Assembly: GCF_001399975.1 (NCBI RefSeq)
Contig: NZ_LKBD01000009.1
Span: 1 to 64,000, forward strand
Source of the DNA: Pseudoalteromonas sp. P1-9
Lineage (GTDB): Bacteria; Pseudomonadota; Gammaproteobacteria; Enterobacterales; Alteromonadaceae
Direction of reading: 5' to 3'
DNA length: 64,000 nt
Every line of letters starts with the position of its first letter. Position 1 is the stretch's first letter. The notes under the pieces are model-generated. The model was not told the DNA's origin, made no database searches, and saw only the letters and a program-made list of their open reading frames with translations. This document shows, piece after piece, positions 9,648 through 19,531 of the stretch. A program made the position numbers and the translations under genes.

Positions 9648-11138
9648 TTACATATTGCCAAGTTTCACCATCATTGCGGTATACATTTTTAAGTTAAGCG
9701 CCATTTGCTCTGGTGTTAAATACTCGTGCTCAGAATGACCTGTATATTTTTTACCTGGCATTGACGGGCCAAACGACACGGCGTTATCAAATAGCTTAGC
9801 ATTAGTGCCCCCACCAATTGAAACAAAGCTTGCATCTTCATCGCCAGTAAAATGCTTAAAGATGTCTAAAAGCGCTTGGGCGTGCGGTGCATCATCAAGC
9901 AGCATAGGCGTGCCAATATGAATTTCCACATTGTTTAACGTCACATTGTTGTTAGCTTGCCAATTGTTAAGCGCGGTATCAATTTGTGATTTTAATAGCG
10001 ATTCTGTTTTACCAACTGGGCGGCGTAAATTAACCGATAATTTAAGACCCTCTTCGCTGCGTTGTAGTAGTGTTGGCGCGACAGTCATTGGCCCCATAAA
10101 ATCGTGTCGGTAGGCAATGTCACCAAATTGTGCGCCGTATAAGTCAAGGCCGATAAGTTGATTAATAAATTCAATGGCCTGACCGTCGCTGTTATTCTCT
10201 AGATCAATACCTTTGAACACTTCTGCCAAGTGAGCGATGGCATTGTGCCCTGCTTCTGGCTCAGAAGAGTGCGCTGACTCCCCTTTAACACTGACAAGCA
10301 CGTTATCGCCTTTTGTCGTAAGTGTTACTTGCACATGTTTTAGCGAATTTATGTTTTGCTTAAGTATGTTAAGCGCTTTCGCATCCGCATTATGAAGTAC
10401 CACACTGGCATCTTCAGGTATTTGGCTAACAAATGCACCGCCTTTTAATTCGCTAACATAAACACCGGTTTGTGGTGATGAACCTGTAAATGCTGGGGCA
10501 ACTAAGCTCCAGCCTTTTTCGGCAACAACCACAGGGTAAGAAGCGTCAATGGTCACAGCATATTTTGGCTGCTGATAGCGTTTCATAAAGTGTTTTAGTG
10601 GTTCCCAATCTGATTCTTCAGCAAGGTATACCATCAGTTCGATACGATTATTAAGCGTAACGTTATTATCTTTTAGTGCTTTCATGGCATAGAGCGCGGT
10701 AGCAATTGCGCCCTTGTCGTCTTCGGTGCCACGGCCAATTAACTTACCTGGCTCAGAGGTGCTATCGAGTACAAATGGGCTCTGCTGCCATTTTGTCGGA
10801 TCTGCCGGTTGCACATCACCATGGGTCACTATGGTTACTTTGTCTTGTTGCTCACCCATGCCAATTAATACGGTATGGCCAAAATCTTGATAATCAAAAC
10901 CAAGCTCCGCCGCTTTAATTTTTAATAGCGATTTAAAGCCAATAAAATCCGGATTTTGCGGTGTGTCGATGTCTTTCTTATTAACGGTGGGAAACGACAC
11001 CATGTTGGCTAACGTATGTATTTGCGCATTTTGGTATTCGGCTACGGCGTATTTTGCCAACTCATCGGTTGATGGGCTAACAGATGCAAACGCATGGCTT
11101 GCCAGTAACGCGGCGCATGGAAGAAGAGCGAATTTCAA
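9648..11138 (-). CDS. Secreted M20-family metallodipeptidase (PepV/Sapep-like)
   Basis: This 496-residue zinc dipeptidase has a signal peptide at about 1-18 (ending HAFAS). The M20 metal and catalytic signatures are in order: THGDVQP (His ligand and catalytic Asp), GRGTEDDKG (bridging Asp), AEESDWE (general base Glu and ligand) and GHSEHEYLTPEQ (His ligand) near the C-terminus. An internal dimerisation/lid domain lies at about 220-390. PepV-type enzymes cleave unsubstituted dipeptides. The export signal puts this one in the periplasm or on the cell surface, consistent with peptide scavenging in an organism rich in exoproteases. It is transcribed alone. Confidence 0.92.
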   Translation of the reverse strand: MKFALLPCAALLASHAFASVSPSTDELAKYAVAEYQNAQIHTLANMVSFPTVNKKDIDTPQNPDFIGFKSLLKIKAAELGFDYQDFGHTVLIGMGEQQDKVTIVTHGDVQPADPTKWQQSPFVLDSTSEPGKLIGRGTEDDKGAIATALYAMKALKDNNVTLNNRIELMVYLAEESDWEPLKHFMKRYQQPKYAVTIDASYPVVVAEKGWSLVAPAFTGSSPQTGVYVSELKGGAFVSQIPEDASVVLHNADAKALNILKQNINSLKHVQVTLTTKGDNVLVSVKGESAHSSEPEAGHNAIAHLAEVFKGIDLENNSDGQAIEFINQLIGLDLYGAQFGDIAYRHDFMGPMTVAPTLLQRSEEGLKLSVNLRRPVGKTESLLKSQIDTALNNWQANNNVTLNNVEIHIGTPMLLDDAPHAQALLDIFKHFTGDEDASFVSIGGGTNAKLFDNAVSFGPSMPGKKYTGHSEHEYLTPEQMALNLKMYTAMMVKLGNM

Positions 11139-11216
11139 GGGAGCACTCCAAGGTAATTAAAGGTGAAATAAGTCCCAAGTGTAACACCGCTGAATACTAA
11201 AAAAAGGGTTTTACGG

Positions 11217-11936
11217 TCAGCTCGATTTATGTTTTTGATGATTTATAAAACTGGTAAATATGCGCTGAAATAATTCGTCGATATCGGGTCGCTCTTGGGT
11301 GTGTTCAAACAAGCTGGTATGCACATCGGCTATTGCACGATCATCTTGCTGATGATGTTCGTAACATAAATTTACAGGTGCAACTAAGGTTGGCACATTT
11401 ACATTTACTAAAATGCAGGCCTGCGCCAGTACAATTTTACAACCGCCTTTTTTTAGTAATACACGCTGGGCTGTGCCGACGATTTTCTTACTTTTAATAT
11501 TAAGATTGTAATCACCATCGCAATAGCTACCAGGGGTGGCGTGGGTTTCAACCTTAATATTAAACAGCTCAAAAAACGAAGATAAAATAGCGCAAAAGTC
11601 TTTGTATGCGTTTGGAATAGAGTAGGGAATATGTTCTTCTAACACATAGATATAAGATACATTAATTACCCCATCACATTGTGGCACAGGAGCGCCGCCA
11701 GTTTTGCGGGCGTATAGTTGCCAACCGGTTTTCTTTAGCTTTGTTTCGAGCGCTTCAGTTTTTTGCCACTTATTACCTGACGGTAAAACCAAAGTTGGCT
11801 TATCGCTTTGCCAAAGTAACAGTGCTTGGTCTAAATTGCCGTTTTGCAGTTGCTTAATTAATTCATTTTCTTTTTCAAAAACCGCTTCAACTGAGATTTG
11901 GTTGAAACGAAGTACTTTGGCTTTTACTTTTGACAT
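11217..11936 (-). CDS. Lipoate-protein ligase A-like protein
   Basis: This 239-residue protein of the BPL/LplA/LipB fold shows the ligase signature RKTGGAPVPQ followed by DGVINVS. It also has the PGSYCDGDYNLNI...KKIVGTAQR block with the Lys that contacts lipoyl-AMP in this superfamily. LplA enzymes activate lipoate and transfer it to lysines of E2 and H proteins in the cytoplasm. This copy is shorter than full LplA (about 330 residues) and lacks the separate C-terminal accessory domain. It may therefore be a divergent ligase, an octanoyltransferase-like enzyme or a paralogue of uncertain specificity. It has no operon partner. Confidence 0.8.
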   Translation of the reverse strand: MSKVKAKVLRFNQISVEAVFEKENELIKQLQNGNLDQALLLWQSDKPTLVLPSGNKWQKTEALETKLKKTGWQLYARKTGGAPVPQCDGVINVSYIYVLEEHIPYSIPNAYKDFCAILSSFFELFNIKVETHATPGSYCDGDYNLNIKSKKIVGTAQRVLLKKGGCKIVLAQACILVNVNVPTLVAPVNLCYEHHQQDDRAIADVHTSLFEHTQERPDIDELFQRIFTSFINHQKHKSS

Positions 11937-12079
11937 TGCTAATTAAAGATTAACTTTTTGCTTAGCATACCGCAGTTTGTAATTTTTGGCAGTGCCTCGT
12001 TATATCAACAAACAAAAAGTTTTAATAAGAATAATGTCTTAGCTTGATTTAACAATGCTAGCTGACATATATTTGCGTT

Positions 12080-12245
12080 GTAATTAGGTGACTATTGTTT
12101 TTTTATAAACAATGTTTAAACGGGAATCCAGTTAAAATCTGGAACTGCCCCCGCAACGGTAACTGTGAGCGACAACCACCACTGTCTGGTTATGATGGGA
12201 AGGTGCTGTCAAAGCGATGATCAGGAGTCCGGAGACCGGCCTAGT
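12080..12245 (+). promoter_or_regulatory. Cobalamin (adenosylcobalamin-type) riboswitch
   Basis: The leader contains the conserved B12-box core CCCCCGCAACGGTAA at about 12149-12163. It is preceded by the GGGAATCCAGT...AATCTGGAAC stem and followed by GTGAGCGAC and GTCAGGAGTCCGGAGACCGGCC-like elements, here GATCAGGAGTCCGGAGACCG near 12219-12238. The limits are approximate. It sits about 200 bases before the first gene of the cobalamin cluster, which it should repress when cobalamin is plentiful. Whether it acts on transcription or translation cannot be told from what I see. Confidence 0.93.
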
Positions 12246-12444
12246 TAACTCAAGTACTGCGGTGGGCGGTGAGCAACGAGAACACAATCGCTTTTATATC
12301 AATTACAGTAATTTGTGGCCGCGATAATGGATCATCTAATTACCTGAACCTGATATTGTTATTCCTTGCTTTAACAGGCAAAGGCGTGTGCCTTGTATCT
12401 TGTCATTTCCTATCGCATCAATTCTAGTATGCGGAAACATTATA

Positions 12445-13071
12445 ATGACAGATCGTTCAAGTTTATTTACCCCAATCAAAGTGCAGCAATTCTCCTTGCT
12501 GATTTACGCGTTGTTAGCGCTATTGATGATAGCCACCCGCCCGTATCATTTTGCGTCTGCACTCCATTTACCAAGTGCCAGTACAGCAATTTTCTTTATT
12601 TTAGGTTTGCTGGCGTCCAAGCACCGTACTTTAGCCGTATTTGTAGTACTAAGTGTATCGATTGATTTAACCAGCAGCTATTATCGCGGTGATTTTGGCG
12701 ATTGTATTACGCGTTCATACCCATTTATATTTGTTGGCTACTATGTGCTGTGGTGGGCGGGTCATAAAAGCTTGCAACTAAAGCTCGATGAAACAAAGTT
12801 TGCGGTTGCAGCAAAAACGGTAATGACACTGGTTAACTTATGGCTTGCAAGCTCAATTGCATTTTTAACCTCAAACGCGAGCTATTATTGGCTATCAGGT
12901 AAATTTAGCGATATGTCCTTAGGTACTTACTCAGAGCGTGTAGCACAGTATTACGCGCCATATGTTACGAGCCCGTTTGGCTACGTGGCGATTGCGTTGG
13001 CATTGTACCTTGCGTGTTATTACTTAAAACCACACACCAGCATTTTTAAAACAACTCATCATGGCCGTTAA
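12445..13071 (+). CDS. Cobalamin-riboswitch-controlled integral membrane protein, possibly a transporter component
   Basis: From the ATG at 12445 this is a 208-residue protein with five or six hydrophobic helices (about 16-32, 43-60, 63-80, 92-106, 125-145 and 175-195). The longer frame from a GTG at 12388 would add 19 unlikely residues, so the ATG is preferred. The pattern of helices and the ASSIAFLTSNASYYWLSG stretch recall ECF substrate-component-like proteins of the DUF6580 type, but I am not sure of the family. It is the first gene after the B12 riboswitch and overlaps cobB, so a role in uptake of cobalt or corrinoid precursors is a reasonable inference. Confidence 0.7.
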   Translation: MTDRSSLFTPIKVQQFSLLIYALLALLMIATRPYHFASALHLPSASTAIFFILGLLASKHRTLAVFVVLSVSIDLTSSYYRGDFGDCITRSYPFIFVGYYVLWWAGHKSLQLKLDETKFAVAAKTVMTLVNLWLASSIAFLTSNASYYWLSGKFSDMSLGTYSERVAQYYAPYVTSPFGYVAIALALYLACYYLKPHTSIFKTTHHGR

Positions 13072-14428
13072 TTCACCGGTATTTTGCCCAGCACTTGTAA
13101 TTAGTGCACCAAATTCGGGGGCGGGCAAAACCACATTAACAGCCGCCATGGCACGCTATTTTACTAATATGGGCAAAACGGTTCAGGTATTTAAAACTGG
13201 GCCCGATTTTATTGATCCCATGATTTTAGAAGCGGCATCAAACCGTCCTGTATATCAATTGGATCTGTGGATGGCGGGTGAAAGTGAATGTCAGCGCATG
13301 CTTTACCAAGCAGCTATCGTTGCAGACCTTATTTTGATTGAAGGCGTAATGGGGCTGTTTGATGGCACACCAAATACTGCCGATTTAAGTGACCTATTTG
13401 GTATTCCGATTTTGGCGGTGATTGATGGCTCAGCCATGGCGCAAAGTTTTGGTGCCTTGGTTCATGGCTTAGTAAATTACCAACCAAGCCTTAACTTTTA
13501 CGGTGTGATAGCCAATAAAATTGCCGGTCAAGGACATGGCGAAATGGTTTTGCAATCCATAAACGAAAAGGCATTAACGCAAGACTATTTTTTACGAAAT
13601 TCCCATATTAGTTTGCCTGAGCGTCACCTTGGCATTATGCAAGCAGGTGAGTTACAAAATATCGACGTGTATTTAGAACAAGCCGCACAGCAATTTGCTA
13701 ACTCACACTTTAATCAACTACCCAAAGATGTGGTGTTTTGGCCCTCAAAAGAGGGAGATGATGCAAAGCAATACGCAGATTTTAAACGTGCTAAACCACT
13801 TAAAGGGCAACGTATTTTGGTTGCCAAAGACAATGCGTTTTCGTTTTTATATCGTGCCAATTTGGCGATGTTGGCAGATTTTGGCGCAGAGTTAAGCTAC
13901 ATTTCACCATTAAAGGATAAAACCTTGCCCAAGGGTGATGCGCTCTATATTCCAGGTGGGTATCCTGAGCTTTATGCTCGGCAATTAAGCCAAAATAATG
14001 CATTTAAACAAGCCGTAAAACAGTTTGCAAAAAGCAACAATCCGGTCTTAGCGGAGTGTGGCGGTATGCTCTACTTATTGGATGAATTAATAAGTGAAAA
14101 CACACACTTCACTATGTGTGGCGTGTTAAATGGCAAAGCCACAATGAATAAAACCCTCTCTAGTATTGGTCAACAGTATGTCGATTTAAGCGCTGTTTAT
14201 CCAAATATTGCTGAACCTTGTGAATTGCGAGGGCACAGCTTTCATTATTCTAGCGCCGAAATTAACCTCACCGCTTTAGCGTATTCACAGTTTTACCCGC
14301 GTCACACGCAAGCTGAGGCAATTTATGCGTGTGACAAAATACTTGCATCTTATATGCATTGGTATTTTCCTAGCAATATGGCCTTTTTTGTTGCGTTTTT
14401 TAATGGAGAAGTAACACGGGATGAGTGA
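13061..14428 (+). CDS. cobB: Cobyrinate a,c-diamide synthase (CobB/CbiA family)
   Basis: This 455-residue enzyme performs ATP- and glutamine-dependent amidation of the a and c side chains of cobyrinic acid or hydrogenobyrinic acid. The N-terminal dethiobiotin-synthetase-like domain has the P-loop SAPNSGAGKTT at about 15-25. The C-terminal class I-like glutaminase domain has PGGYPELYA, the nucleophile Cys in LAECGGMLYLL, and His in GHSFHYSS. It overlaps the preceding membrane gene by 11 bases and the following gene by 8, so the three are one operon under the riboswitch. No corrin-ring synthesis genes are in the window, so its role here could be de novo synthesis encoded elsewhere or remodelling of salvaged corrinoids. 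Confidence 0.93.
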   Translation: MAVNSPVFCPALVISAPNSGAGKTTLTAAMARYFTNMGKTVQVFKTGPDFIDPMILEAASNRPVYQLDLWMAGESECQRMLYQAAIVADLILIEGVMGLFDGTPNTADLSDLFGIPILAVIDGSAMAQSFGALVHGLVNYQPSLNFYGVIANKIAGQGHGEMVLQSINEKALTQDYFLRNSHISLPERHLGIMQAGELQNIDVYLEQAAQQFANSHFNQLPKDVVFWPSKEGDDAKQYADFKRAKPLKGQRILVAKDNAFSFLYRANLAMLADFGAELSYISPLKDKTLPKGDALYIPGGYPELYARQLSQNNAFKQAVKQFAKSNNPVLAECGGMLYLLDELISENTHFTMCGVLNGKATMNKTLSSIGQQYVDLSAVYPNIAEPCELRGHSFHYSSAEINLTALAYSQFYPRHTQAEAIYACDKILASYMHWYFPSNMAFFVAFFNGEVTRDE

Positions 14429-15239
14429 TTTCAAAACAGCAAAATGGCCTGAGCGCATAATTTGTTTAACGGAAGAAACCACAGAAGCGCTTTATTTAAT
14501 GGGTGAGCAACACCGTATTGTTGGCATCTCTGCTTATACTGTGCGCCCCGAAAGAGCCAAACGTGAAAAGCCTAAAGTTTCGGCGTTTGTAAGCGCTCGT
14601 ATCGATAAAATTATGTCGTTAGAGCCCGATTTAGTGTTGGCGTTTTCTGATCTTCAAGCTGACATTGTGCGTGATTTAATAAAACAAGGCGTCAATGTAC
14701 ACTGTTTTAATCACCGCAGTATTCAAGAGGTGTTGCAAATGATCCGAACGCTGTCGGCATTAATTGGCGAGCCTCAAAAAGGCGAAAAACTAGTTAACCA
14801 ATTGGTGAATAATCTAAACACGATTAAAGCAGGTGCAGCTCAGCTTACAGTAAAACCTAAGGTGTATTTTGAAGAGTGGTTTGATCCACTTATTACTGGC
14901 ATTACTTGGGTCAGTGAATTGGTAGAAATCGCCGGTGGCATTGATTGTTACAAGGAATTTGCCAGTGAAAGCCTTGCCAAAAATCGCATTATTAAAGACC
15001 CATGCGACGTAATCGAAAAAGCGCCGGATATTATTTTTGCAGCTTGGTGTGGTCGCCCTTTTGTGCCTGAGAAAATGTTATCGCGCGACGGCTGGCAAAC
15101 CATTCCAGCAGTTATAAACAAACATGTTTATGAAATTAATTCGAGCGATATTCTGCAGCCAGGTCCGGCCGCGCTAACGGATGGCATAAATCAAATTCAT
15201 CGTATTATTAAAAACTGGAGCACACAGCACTCAACTTAA
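14421..15239 (+). CDS. BtuF-like cobalamin/corrinoid-binding protein without a signal peptide
   Basis: This 272-residue protein of the periplasmic-binding type III fold shows the BtuF-like opening RIICLTEETTEALYLMG and the central SLEPDLVLAFSD segment. It also has an FEEWFDP motif and the C-terminal ILQPGPAALTDGINQIHRII helix. It has no hydrophobic leader: the N-terminus is MSDFKTAKWPERII, so as annotated it should stay in the cytoplasm. That differs from the BtuF partner of BtuCD. It overlaps cobB by 8 bases and completes the riboswitch operon. Cytoplasmic versions are known as 'cobalamin-binding proteins' of unclear role, so corrinoid handling or storage is inferred. Confidence 0.85.
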   Translation: MSDFKTAKWPERIICLTEETTEALYLMGEQHRIVGISAYTVRPERAKREKPKVSAFVSARIDKIMSLEPDLVLAFSDLQADIVRDLIKQGVNVHCFNHRSIQEVLQMIRTLSALIGEPQKGEKLVNQLVNNLNTIKAGAAQLTVKPKVYFEEWFDPLITGITWVSELVEIAGGIDCYKEFASESLAKNRIIKDPCDVIEKAPDIIFAAWCGRPFVPEKMLSRDGWQTIPAVINKHVYEINSSDILQPGPAALTDGINQIHRIIKNWSTQHST

Positions 15240-15351
15240 TTTTTAGTATCTGGCATGTATTTAGCAACTTAGCTTTGTATTCACGTTTTTTCGGTTTTAA
15301 ACACGAAAAACGCCTAATAAGAGTGCAACCTTGCACTAAAAGGATGCAAAG

Positions 15352-16689
15352 ATGACAGTGTACGAAGTGAATTTTGATGGGTTGGTTGGCCCAACCCATA
15401 ACTACAGCGGCTTATCGTTTGGTAACGTCGCATCTAAAAATAACGCAAAGCAAATCGCCAATCCGAAAAAAGCTGCGCTACAAGGCCTTGAAAAAATGCT
15501 GGCGATGGCAAGGCTAGGCTTAAAGCAGGGTATTTTACCGCCTCAGGTTCGCCCAGATACTTACACATTACGAAAGTTGGGTTTTTCAGGTAGCGATAAA
15601 GACGTAATTACAAAAGCAGCCAAACACGCGCCGCAGTTTTTAAAAGCCTGTTATTCGGCATCTTCAATGTGGTCGGCAAATGCGGCAACGGTATCGAACA
15701 GTTTGGATTGTGACGATGGCAAAGTGCATTTTACGCCTGCTAATTTAAGTAACAAACTACACCGTGCCATTGAAGCTGAGCAAACAAGCCGTACGTTTAA
15801 AGCCATTTTTAATAATACACAGTATTTTATCCATCACGAGCCACTACCACATCATCCATTGTTAGGCGATGAGGGGGCGGCAAATCACACGCGTTTAGCA
15901 AACTCGCACAGCGAAAAAGGGTTATCGCTTTTTGTTTATGGTGAAGATGCGTTATCAGATATCAAACCAAAGATTTATCCTGCAAGGCAAACGTTAGCTG
16001 CCAGTGAAGCCGTTGCTCGCGCACATGGCTTATGTGAAAAGAATTGCTTATTTGTGCAGCAAAACCCAAATGTTATCGACCAAGGTGTATTTCATAATGA
16101 TGTAATCGCAATTGGTAATGAAAATGTGCTGCTTTATCATGAAATGGCATTTTATCAATCCGCACGCGCGGTTGATGCTATTTATACAAAATACCAAGGT
16201 GAAAAACCACTCCACTTAATTGAAGTCAGCAGCGATTATGTGAGTGTTGAAGATGCAGTTTCAAGCTACATTTTTAACAGCCAGTTAATTACATTACCAA
16301 ACGGCACTATGGCCATTGTAGCGCCCACCGAATGCCAAAATAACGATAAAGTTGCGACCTATCTTGCGACGCTTTGTGATGAAAATAATCCCATTTCTCA
16401 AGTGATTTATTTTGACTTGCAACAAAGTATGAAAAACGGTGGAGGGCCAGCGTGTTTGCGCCTTCGCGTGCCATTAAATGTGTCAGAATTAAGCGCCGTT
16501 GCTCCTGAATGTTTAATGGATGAAGCGAAATACCACACTTTAACAGCCTGGGTTGAAAAGCATTATCGAGATGCGATTGCAGAAGATGATTTAGCCGACC
16601 CAAGTTTACTGATAGAAAGTCAAACAGCCCTTGACGAACTAAGCCAAATTTTAAAACTGGGTTCAATTTACCCATTTCAAATGGACTGA
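15352..16689 (+). CDS. astB: N-succinylarginine dihydrolase
   Basis: This 445-residue enzyme hydrolyses N2-succinylarginine to N2-succinylornithine, CO2 and ammonia, the second step of the arginine succinyltransferase (AST) pathway. The opening [20 protein letters not shown] is characteristic. Catalytic elements are [10 protein letters not shown] (Glu) at about 169-178, [11 protein letters not shown] (His) at about 244-254 and [14 protein letters not shown] (nucleophile Cys) near 365. Its length matches AstB. It has an AAAAGGATG ribosome site and no other ast gene beside it, which fits alteromonads where ast genes are dispersed. Confidence 0.95.
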   Translation: MTVYEVNFDGLVGPTHNYSGLSFGNVASKNNAKQIANPKKAALQGLEKMLAMARLGLKQGILPPQVRPDTYTLRKLGFSGSDKDVITKAAKHAPQFLKACYSASSMWSANAATVSNSLDCDDGKVHFTPANLSNKLHRAIEAEQTSRTFKAIFNNTQYFIHHEPLPHHPLLGDEGAANHTRLANSHSEKGLSLFVYGEDALSDIKPKIYPARQTLAASEAVARAHGLCEKNCLFVQQNPNVIDQGVFHNDVIAIGNENVLLYHEMAFYQSARAVDAIYTKYQGEKPLHLIEVSSDYVSVEDAVSSYIFNSQLITLPNGTMAIVAPTECQNNDKVATYLATLCDENNPISQVIYFDLQQSMKNGGGPACLRLRVPLNVSELSAVAPECLMDEAKYHTLTAWVEKHYRDAIAEDDLADPSLLIESQTALDELSQILKLGSIYPFQMD

Positions 16690-16775
16690 GAATAATGAGC
16701 TAAGAAGAGCGCTGTTGGCTTGAAGCAGATTTATGATTACTATACGGCTCTGTAATCATTAAAGTTATATAACGA

Positions 16776-19457
16776 ATGGATTTCTCGCAGTTAAACTTTA
16801 AATATTTTTGGCGTCCGTATCAATCCAGAGTGCTTAACGCTGTTGATGAACATCTTGAAGATGATAAACTTCATATTGTTGCAGCGCCAGGGGCTGGAAA
16901 AACCACACTAGGTATTGAAGTATTTAAGCGATTGGCACAAAACGCACTAATTTTGTCTCCGACTCGTGTCATTCGCGATCAATGGATTGAACGTTTAGCT
17001 GATTTTGTGGACTGTGATAACCCATTTGAATTGGCTTGGGTCAGTAATGACTTGCATACTCCTAAAAGCTTTACATCAATTACCTACCAAGCATTACACG
17101 CTAAAATCTCTCAAAATGAAGACGCACAATATGAGCGTGATGAGCAGGAGAATGAGCCAACAACACTCGATTCTTGTGAAATAAATGCGTTTATTTCAAG
17201 TTTGAAAAATGCAGAAATAAGCGTACTTATTTTAGATGAGGCACACCATTTACGACAGGAGTGGTGGAAAGTACTAACTGCAGTATGTGACGCACTGCCA
17301 CAAATCACACTGGTCTCTTTAACTGCTACCCCACCTTATGATTCTGATGGTCATGAATGGGGAAAGTACGAGCAGTTGTGCGGTACTATCGACGAAGAAA
17401 TATCAGTACCAGAGCTGGTTAAAGCAAATACCTTGTGCCCACATCAAGATTACGTTTGGGCCGTTGATGCGTCCGCTAATGAGCGGTCAAAATTGCGTGA
17501 GTTTGATGCGCGCGTAAAACAGTTGTTTAAGTATTTATTGGCGAATGAGACATTTTTAGACATGTGTAAGCATCATACTTGGCTTACACAACCACAAGTC
17601 AGTACCGCTGATATTATTAAGTCTCCGCATGTGTTAATTGCAATTTTAGTGCTGCTTAAACACACCAAACAAGCACTACCACAAAACGCGTTAGCGCTGC
17701 TTGATTTAACGTGTGAAGATGTTCCTAAGTTAACTCGGTCATGGTGGCAAAAGTTAATAGAAGCAATGCTTTTTTCAAAAACCTTTGCACAGAATGATGA
17801 ACAAGAGCGTTTTATTACTGAGCTAAAAAAGCAGCTTAGAGCTTCCGAACTTCTGCACAAACGCGATTTAATGTTAGCGCACTCTAATCGACTCGAGCGG
17901 TCTCTATCGTTAAGCTCAGCAAAAATAAAAGGGTGTCTTGATATTCATCGCATTGAATATAAGAAAAGGCAGCAGCAGCTTAGACAAGTGATCCTGACAG
18001 ATTTTATTCGAGATGAGTCACTGTGCAATAATACTCAAATTGGTGAAACAACACTCGGGAGTTGGCCGGTATTTGAGACGCTCGCAAAGCATTCAAAACT
18101 TAATGAAGATGTTGCGTTACTGACAGGACGTTTATCAATTGTTCATGAAAGTAAAGTAGCGTATTTCAAAAGTGATGATGCAAGTGAAAAGCTGGCATTT
18201 ACACCTATCACTGAGCTTAATGGTTATGTAAAGGTAACCGGCTCTTTGAACGTACTTACTTCGTTATTTACCAAGTTACTGTGTGATGGTGATATTAAAA
18301 CCTTGATTGGGACGCGGGCACTGCTTGGAGAAGGTTGGGATGCACCAGTAGTAAATTCTTTAGTGTTAGCAAGTTCGGTTGGTTCGTTTATGTTGACGAA
18401 TCAAATGCGAGGAAGGGCTATTCGCCTCGATAAGTCATCACCTCAAAAAGCAAGTAGTATCTGGCATTTGGTTGCGGTTGATAAAGAAAGCTATTACGGA
18501 TTAATTGACTTTAACAACTTACAAAGACGTTTTTTAACGTTCGTTGGGTTAGCTGAAAACAGTAACGCAATAGAAAGCGGATTTGAGCGGCTTGATTCAA
18601 AATTAGCGTTTTATTTTAACACAACAAGTTCAATGAAGTTTGCGGTATATGCCAACAACAAGCAGATGATCAAACGCTTTAAAAATATTGAGCAGCTACC
18701 AGCTAAATGGCAACGTGCATTAACTATTGATAAAACAGGCCGTACCTTGCCATCCGTAGAAACCCAAGCAGTTACGCGGTTTAAAACAGTCCATTTAAAA
18801 AATACGTTTAAGTACTTAACGCAAGAGCTCTTGTTGGGAATGATGAGCGCCCTTGCAATGAGTCTGTCATTTATGAAATACCCGCAGTCAGTGACAGTAA
18901 TGTTATGGTTTTTAGCAGGCGGATTTACGTATGGATTTGTTAAAAACTTACCTAAAACACTCAAAGCGTTGCGCATAATGCTTTTGCATTTACCTGTCGA
19001 TGGGTCATTGAAGCAAATTGGTAACGCGGTGCTCGAAACATTAGCGAAAACAAATAAGCTTACAACCCCGCTCAGAATGCTTGATGTAAAAACATCTCAA
19101 GGCTATGACGGAAGCTTAACAATTGCACTTACAGGCGGTACATTTTATGAATCGTCGTTATTTGCAGACTGTGTGGCTGAGGTACTCGCACCAATTGATA
19201 ACCCACGTTATTTAGTTGTTAGAGAAGGTGAGTTCGCGGGGCTTGCACGAAAAGACTATCATGCGGTCCCAACGTGTATTGGGGTAAAAAAGCAATTTGC
19301 AGAGCGCTATGTGGTTGCATGGAATAAATACGTAGGATCAGCTGATTTGATTTATACTCGCAACTTTGAGGGAAGAAAATCGTTACTTAAAGCGAAAATG
19401 CATGCGTTTTCGTCGGTGTTTGCCAACGATATGAGGCGTGTTGATAAATGGCATTAA
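16776..19457 (+). CDS. Large superfamily 2 DEAD/DEAH-box helicase with a hydrophobic C-terminal segment
   Basis: This 893-residue protein carries Walker A APGAGKTT (about 37-44), the DEAH box LDEAHHLR, motif III SLTATPP (about 180-186) and motif VI QMRGRAIRLD (about 545-554). It is thus a ResIII-type SF2 nucleic-acid translocase. Between the two helicase lobes (about 220-480) lies a large helical insertion. After the helicase core, at about 684-735, are two strongly hydrophobic stretches (LLLGMMSALAMSLSFM and VMLWFLAGGFTYGFV). A hydrophilic C-terminal domain of about 150 residues follows. Membrane segments are unusual for such helicases. No restriction or defence partner gene is adjacent. Function is unknown. 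Confidence 0.85.
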   Translation: MDFSQLNFKYFWRPYQSRVLNAVDEHLEDDKLHIVAAPGAGKTTLGIEVFKRLAQNALILSPTRVIRDQWIERLADFVDCDNPFELAWVSNDLHTPKSFTSITYQALHAKISQNEDAQYERDEQENEPTTLDSCEINAFISSLKNAEISVLILDEAHHLRQEWWKVLTAVCDALPQITLVSLTATPPYDSDGHEWGKYEQLCGTIDEEISVPELVKANTLCPHQDYVWAVDASANERSKLREFDARVKQLFKYLLANETFLDMCKHHTWLTQPQVSTADIIKSPHVLIAILVLLKHTKQALPQNALALLDLTCEDVPKLTRSWWQKLIEAMLFSKTFAQNDEQERFITELKKQLRASELLHKRDLMLAHSNRLERSLSLSSAKIKGCLDIHRIEYKKRQQQLRQVILTDFIRDESLCNNTQIGETTLGSWPVFETLAKHSKLNEDVALLTGRLSIVHESKVAYFKSDDASEKLAFTPITELNGYVKVTGSLNVLTSLFTKLLCDGDIKTLIGTRALLGEGWDAPVVNSLVLASSVGSFMLTNQMRGRAIRLDKSSPQKASSIWHLVAVDKESYYGLIDFNNLQRRFLTFVGLAENSNAIESGFERLDSKLAFYFNTTSSMKFAVYANNKQMIKRFKNIEQLPAKWQRALTIDKTGRTLPSVETQAVTRFKTVHLKNTFKYLTQELLLGMMSALAMSLSFMKYPQSVTVMLWFLAGGFTYGFVKNLPKTLKALRIMLLHLPVDGSLKQIGNAVLETLAKTNKLTTPLRMLDVKTSQGYDGSLTIALTGGTFYESSLFADCVAEVLAPIDNPRYLVVREGEFAGLARKDYHAVPTCIGVKKQFAERYVVAWNKYVGSADLIYTRNFEGRKSLLKAKMHAFSSVFANDMRRVDKWH

Positions 19458-19476
19458 GCAATACCTTATTAAAATT

Positions 19477-19506
19477 GTGATTAGTGCTTGATACAACACT
19501 AATCAC
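19477..19506 (-). terminator. Inverted repeat between convergent helicase and ppc genes
   Basis: A perfect 10-bp stem GTGATTAGTG / CACTAATCAC has a 10-base loop. On the minus strand the stem is followed by AATTTTAATAAGG, so it best serves as a terminator for ppc. It could also weakly terminate the helicase transcript. Confidence 0.6.
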
Positions 19507-19531
19507 ATAGTCTCATGCTAATTTCACGTGG

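Noticed and set aside
12388-12444. GTG at 12388 as start of the riboswitch-controlled membrane protein
   Set aside because: The extra 19 residues lack a ribosome site and a sensible topology; ATG at 12445 gives a better protein.
16776-19457. Restriction-modification or phage-defence system around the helicase
   Set aside because: The flanking genes are astB and ppc, both housekeeping, and no methylase, nuclease or defence partner is visible.
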